Of a stretch of 24,504 nucleotides of DNA, positions 22,048-24,504 are shown piece by piece. The translations under genes were made by a program, and so were the position numbers. The DNA lies in assembly GCA_934647145.1 (NCBI GenBank), contig CAKUFB010000005.1, forward strand, positions 1 to 24,504, read 5' to 3'. Position 1 is the stretch's first letter. Every line of letters begins with the position of its first letter. Origin of the DNA: an uncultured Clostridia bacterium. Lineage in GTDB: Bacteria > Bacillota > Clostridia > Christensenellales > Aristaeellaceae. Below the pieces are notes generated by a model, which was given only the letters and a program-made list of their open reading frames with translations, searched no databases and was not told the origin of the DNA.

Positions 22048-23106
22048 ATGGCGATCTTTGGAAACACCGGCGTGGGCATCGACCTGGGGTCGAGCGTCAC
22101 GTCGATTTACCTCAGCGATGAGGAAAAGGTGGTGCTGCGCGAGCCGACCTGCGTGCTGGTGAGCGCCGAAAACGGCCAGGACGTGCTGGCGGTGGGCTCG
22201 CAGGCGCATTCGCTGTCCGGGCGCACGGCCGAGGATACCGACCTGGTCAAGCCCATCGAGCGGGGCTGCGTGGCCGACGTGGAGCTGACGGCGCTTTTAA
22301 TGGTGGCGCAGTGCGAAAAGGCCATGGGAAAGAAAAAGCCGCTGGAGAAGGCGACGCTGCTGTGCTCGCTGCCCGGCGGGGCGAGCCGCGTGGCTCGAAG
22401 CGCGCTGTTTCAGGCCATGACCGCCACCGGCGCAAAGAAGATCGCCTCGCTGCGCACGCCGGTCGCCGCGGCGCTCGGGGCCGGACTGGACATTTCCGCG
22501 CCCCGGGGCGTGCTGGAGATCTGCCTGGGCGGCGGACTGACCGAGCTGGCGGTGCTGTCGATGAACGGCATCGCGGCCATGCGCAGTCTGCCCTTCGGCG
22601 GCGAGACCATGGACGAGGACATCGTGCGCTGGTTCTGGCGCGAAAAGGGCGTGCTGATCGGCATGCGCACCGCGGAGCAGCTCAAGCGCGAGCTGGGCAC
22701 GGTGCTGCCCGAGGACGAGGATGAAATGGCCGGGGACGACCCGGTGCTCGTCAAGGGCAAGGAGGCCTCGACCGGCCGGCCGGCCAGCGTGGAGACCTGC
22801 TCGCAGGACGTGAAAAAGGCGCTGGAGGAATCAGTCGTGCGGGTGATTGACGCGATGAAGAACGCGCTGTACAACATCCCGCCCGAGCTGTCGAGCGACC
22901 TGCTGGAGACCGGCATTCAGCTTTCGGGCGGCGGGGCGTTTCTGACCGGCCTGAAGGAGCGGCTGGAGCGCGAGGTGGGCGTGCCGGTGCACGTGAGCGC
23001 GCATCCCCATCGCGACGTGATACTGGGCCTGGGCGCGGCGGTCTCCGACGAGCGGCTGATGACGCTGCTCGAGCGCGGCGGCGCGCTGGATCTGACGGGC
23101 GACTGA
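22048..23106 (+). CDS. mreB: MreB-like actin homolog, divergent nucleotide site
   Basis: A 352-residue actin-fold protein of normal MreB length. Phosphate-1 loop: GIDLGSSVTSIY (usual DLGTANTL). The C-terminal adenosine motif is near normal, QLSGGGAFLTGL, and PPELSSDLLETGI is a clear MreB signature. Two key places differ from typical MreB: the catalytic E-P-x-A-A-A-I-G reads T137-P-V-A-A-A-L-G, and phosphate-2 DIGGGTTE reads I158-C159-L-G-G-G-L164-T-E. Loss of the Glu, Asp and first Thr suggests weak or no ATP hydrolysis. It would form membrane-bound filaments guiding cell-wall synthesis with MreC. AAGGAG inside the end of maf serves as ribosome binding site. Confidence 0.9.
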   Translation: MAIFGNTGVGIDLGSSVTSIYLSDEEKVVLREPTCVLVSAENGQDVLAVGSQAHSLSGRTAEDTDLVKPIERGCVADVELTALLMVAQCEKAMGKKKPLEKATLLCSLPGGASRVARSALFQAMTATGAKKIASLRTPVAAALGAGLDISAPRGVLEICLGGGLTELAVLSMNGIAAMRSLPFGGETMDEDIVRWFWREKGVLIGMRTAEQLKRELGTVLPEDEDEMAGDDPVLVKGKEASTGRPASVETCSQDVKKALEESVVRVIDAMKNALYNIPPELSSDLLETGIQLSGGGAFLTGLKERLEREVGVPVHVSAHPHRDVILGLGAAVSDERLMTLLERGGALDLTGD

Positions 23107-23131
23107 GCAATGGACGGAGGAAGCGAAAAAC

Positions 23132-24259
23132 ATGCCAAAGCGTGAAACGCCGCTGGGCGGCGGCGTGAAGCGGCCGGTCATTCGGCCGGCCAAAAAGAGC
23201 GCGGCCAGGAAAAAACGTTCCCGCGCCGGCCAGATTGCCTTCAGCGTACTGGTCTTTCTGGCGGTGGCGGCGGTGGCGTTCTTCATCTGGGCGCGCACGC
23301 AGGGCGAGCTGTCGGTGACTGAAAACGCCGTGGGCTCGCTGCTGTCGCCCGTGCAGAGCGCCGTGCACAGCGCCACGGCCTGGGCGCGCGACCTGGCGCA
23401 GGAAATCCGCGACCGAAACGCGCTCAAGGATCAGAACGACCAGCTGACGCTGGAAAACATGTCCCTGCAGTATCGCGTCAGCCAGCTGGAGGAGGCCGAG
23501 CAGGAAAACGAGCGGCTCAAGTCGCTCCTGAATGCCCAGTCCACCTATCAGGAGCTGGATCCGATCTACGCCAAGGTGATCGCCAAGTCGGCCGGCGCGT
23601 GGTTCTCCACCTTCTCGATCAACAAGGGCACGCTCAGCGGCGTGACCGCCGGCATGGCGGTCGTGACCGGCGACGGCCTGGTCGGGCGCGTATACGAGGC
23701 GGGTCTGAACTACGCCAAGGTGCTCTCGATGATCGACAGCCGGTCGTCCATCGCCTGCCTGATCGAGCGCACCCGCGACAACGGCGTGCTCAGCGGCCAG
23801 CTGGACTCGGGCACGGGCAGCGACAGCTGCTACATGTACTACCTGCCCGCGGTCAACAGCGTGACCCCCGGCGACCGGGTCATCACCTCCGGCCTGGACA
23901 GCATGTACCCCAAGGGACTGCTGGTGGGCACGGTCAGCGAGGTCAGCCGGCAGACCGAGACCTCCAGCCAGTACATCGTGGTCACGCCCCTGGCCGACTT
24001 TAACCACATCGAAGAGGTGCTCGTGCTGCGCACCGTCATCGAGACCGACTCCGATCAGGCGCTGCCCGTCCTGCCCGAGCCGACCGCTCGCCCGACCGCC
24101 ACGCCCGATCCCAACGCGACCGAGACGCCCGTGCCCGAAAGCACGCTCGCGCCCTCGAACGCGCCCAACGAATGGGCTTATCCCACGGTCACGCCCGACG
24201 GCAACAGCACCATCTACTCCGGCGAAGTCCTGCCCGAGGACGCCTGGGCGGCAGGCTGA
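23132..24259 (+). CDS. mreC: Rod shape-determining protein MreC
   Basis: A 375-residue bitopic protein: basic cytoplasmic N-terminus, one membrane segment (about residues 34-53), a coiled coil (about 85-135, rich in E/L/Q/N) and the MreC beta domain with ARV-type strands, GDGLVGRV (near 185) and VTPGDRVITSGL. It links MreB inside with the wall elongation machinery outside. After the conserved domain (about residue 305) there is an extra Pro/Thr-rich tail of about 70 residues, like the stalks of the sortase and its substrate in this window. GGAGG at 23116-23120 precedes the ATG. It follows mreB by 25 bp. No mreD starts in the remaining 245 bases. Confidence 0.95.
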   Translation: MPKRETPLGGGVKRPVIRPAKKSAARKKRSRAGQIAFSVLVFLAVAAVAFFIWARTQGELSVTENAVGSLLSPVQSAVHSATAWARDLAQEIRDRNALKDQNDQLTLENMSLQYRVSQLEEAEQENERLKSLLNAQSTYQELDPIYAKVIAKSAGAWFSTFSINKGTLSGVTAGMAVVTGDGLVGRVYEAGLNYAKVLSMIDSRSSIACLIERTRDNGVLSGQLDSGTGSDSCYMYYLPAVNSVTPGDRVITSGLDSMYPKGLLVGTVSEVSRQTETSSQYIVVTPLADFNHIEEVLVLRTVIETDSDQALPVLPEPTARPTATPDPNATETPVPESTLAPSNAPNEWAYPTVTPDGNSTIYSGEVLPEDAWAAG

Positions 24260-24271
24260 GCCTGCACCCGG

Positions 24272-24504
24272 TTGCTGCCGCGGGTTCTATCGACGAATTC
24301 GGGAACCATAAATTGAAGTTCCCGAATTCTCCGAATCCGTAAGATTCCTTACGGATTAAAGGTCGGCGTTGCCGACATCGGCGGTGTCGACGGCCACTTG
24401 CTGCCGGTCGGCAGGGCCGACAGCCACTTGCTGCCGCGGGTTCTATCGACGAATTCGGGAACCATAAATTGAAGTTCCCGAATTCTCCGAATCCGTAAGA
24501 TTCC
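24272..24504. repeat. 156-bp-period tandem repeat with nested hairpins (runs off window)
   Basis: Bases 24272-24348 recur without visible change at 24428-24504, a 77-base direct repeat with a period of 156 bases; the second copy is cut by the window end. Each copy has a 12-bp inverted repeat (GAATTCGGGAAC 24295-24306 with GTTCCCGAATTC 24318-24329). The first copy continues into a 10-bp one (AATCCGTAAG 24334-24343 with CTTACGGATT 24348-24357). Between copies lie two GTCGGC/GCCGAC hairpins (24362-24376, 24407-24421) and a short repeat CCACTTGCTGCCG (24394, 24424). No reading frame or T-tract terminator is evident. Confidence 0.85.

Noticed and set aside
24272..24504. CRISPR array
   Set aside because: The repeated segment is 77 bases with a 156-base period, contains its own long inverted repeats, and no cas genes are near.

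Overview
The window is GC-rich chromosomal DNA that looks like an uncultured, probably gut-dwelling Clostridia (Bacillota), plausibly of the Christensenellales/Oscillospirales kind. That placement is inferred from gene types: class B sortase with a wall-anchored substrate, a maf-mreB-mreC cluster, an LplABC-type ABC sugar importer with an AraC sensor-regulator, a DUF3793/flavodoxin pair, and Cys-rich secreted repeat proteins. Consensus sigma-A-type promoters (TTGACA/TTGCAG-N16-17-TATAAT) and GC-stem/T-tract terminators are easy to see. No tRNA, rRNA, CRISPR array, transposase or phage gene was found.

Layout. (1) 1-1482: 3' part of a Na/phosphate cotransporter with a PhoU-like tail. (2) 1537-3394: a probable metal-responsive block. 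A DUF3793 gene, a flavodoxin, a possible 29-aa membrane peptide and a stand-alone HMA metal-binding protein are preceded by three copies of one operator-like palindrome, GTTA-N8-TAAC. The HMA gene is also bracketed by a 24-25 bp inverted repeat. (3) 3614-8423: a cell-surface block. A strong promoter and a long, highly structured leader precede a 942-aa secreted protein built of about 14 C-x9-10-C-x2-C modules, then a small VPKTG-type sortase substrate, a terminator and a class B sortase.

(4) 8429-18996: a divergent catabolic locus. On the minus strand: membrane-anchored AraC sensor-regulator, a PHP (CehA/McbA-like) hydrolase, and a protein fusing a sugar-phosphate-isomerase-type TIM barrel to a metallo-beta-lactamase (MBL) hydrolase. 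On the plus strand: solute-binding protein, two permeases, and a protein fusing a calcineurin-like phosphoesterase to a histidine phosphatase. Four phosphoesterase/hydrolase folds, two in unusual fusions, around one importer and one sensor suggest uptake and dephosphorylation or ring-opening of an unidentified phosphorylated or cyclic carbohydrate. This is the best candidate for an undescribed system here. (5) 19020-21097: Rrf2-type regulator divergent from a MATE exporter, with a perfect 16-bp palindrome between the promoters. (6) 21392-24259: maf, mreB, mreC. This MreB has lost two residues normally needed for ATP hydrolysis. (7) 24272-24504: a 156-bp-period repeat with nested hairpins, running off the window end where mreD might be expected.

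All functional statements come from reading motifs and context; no database search was possible.
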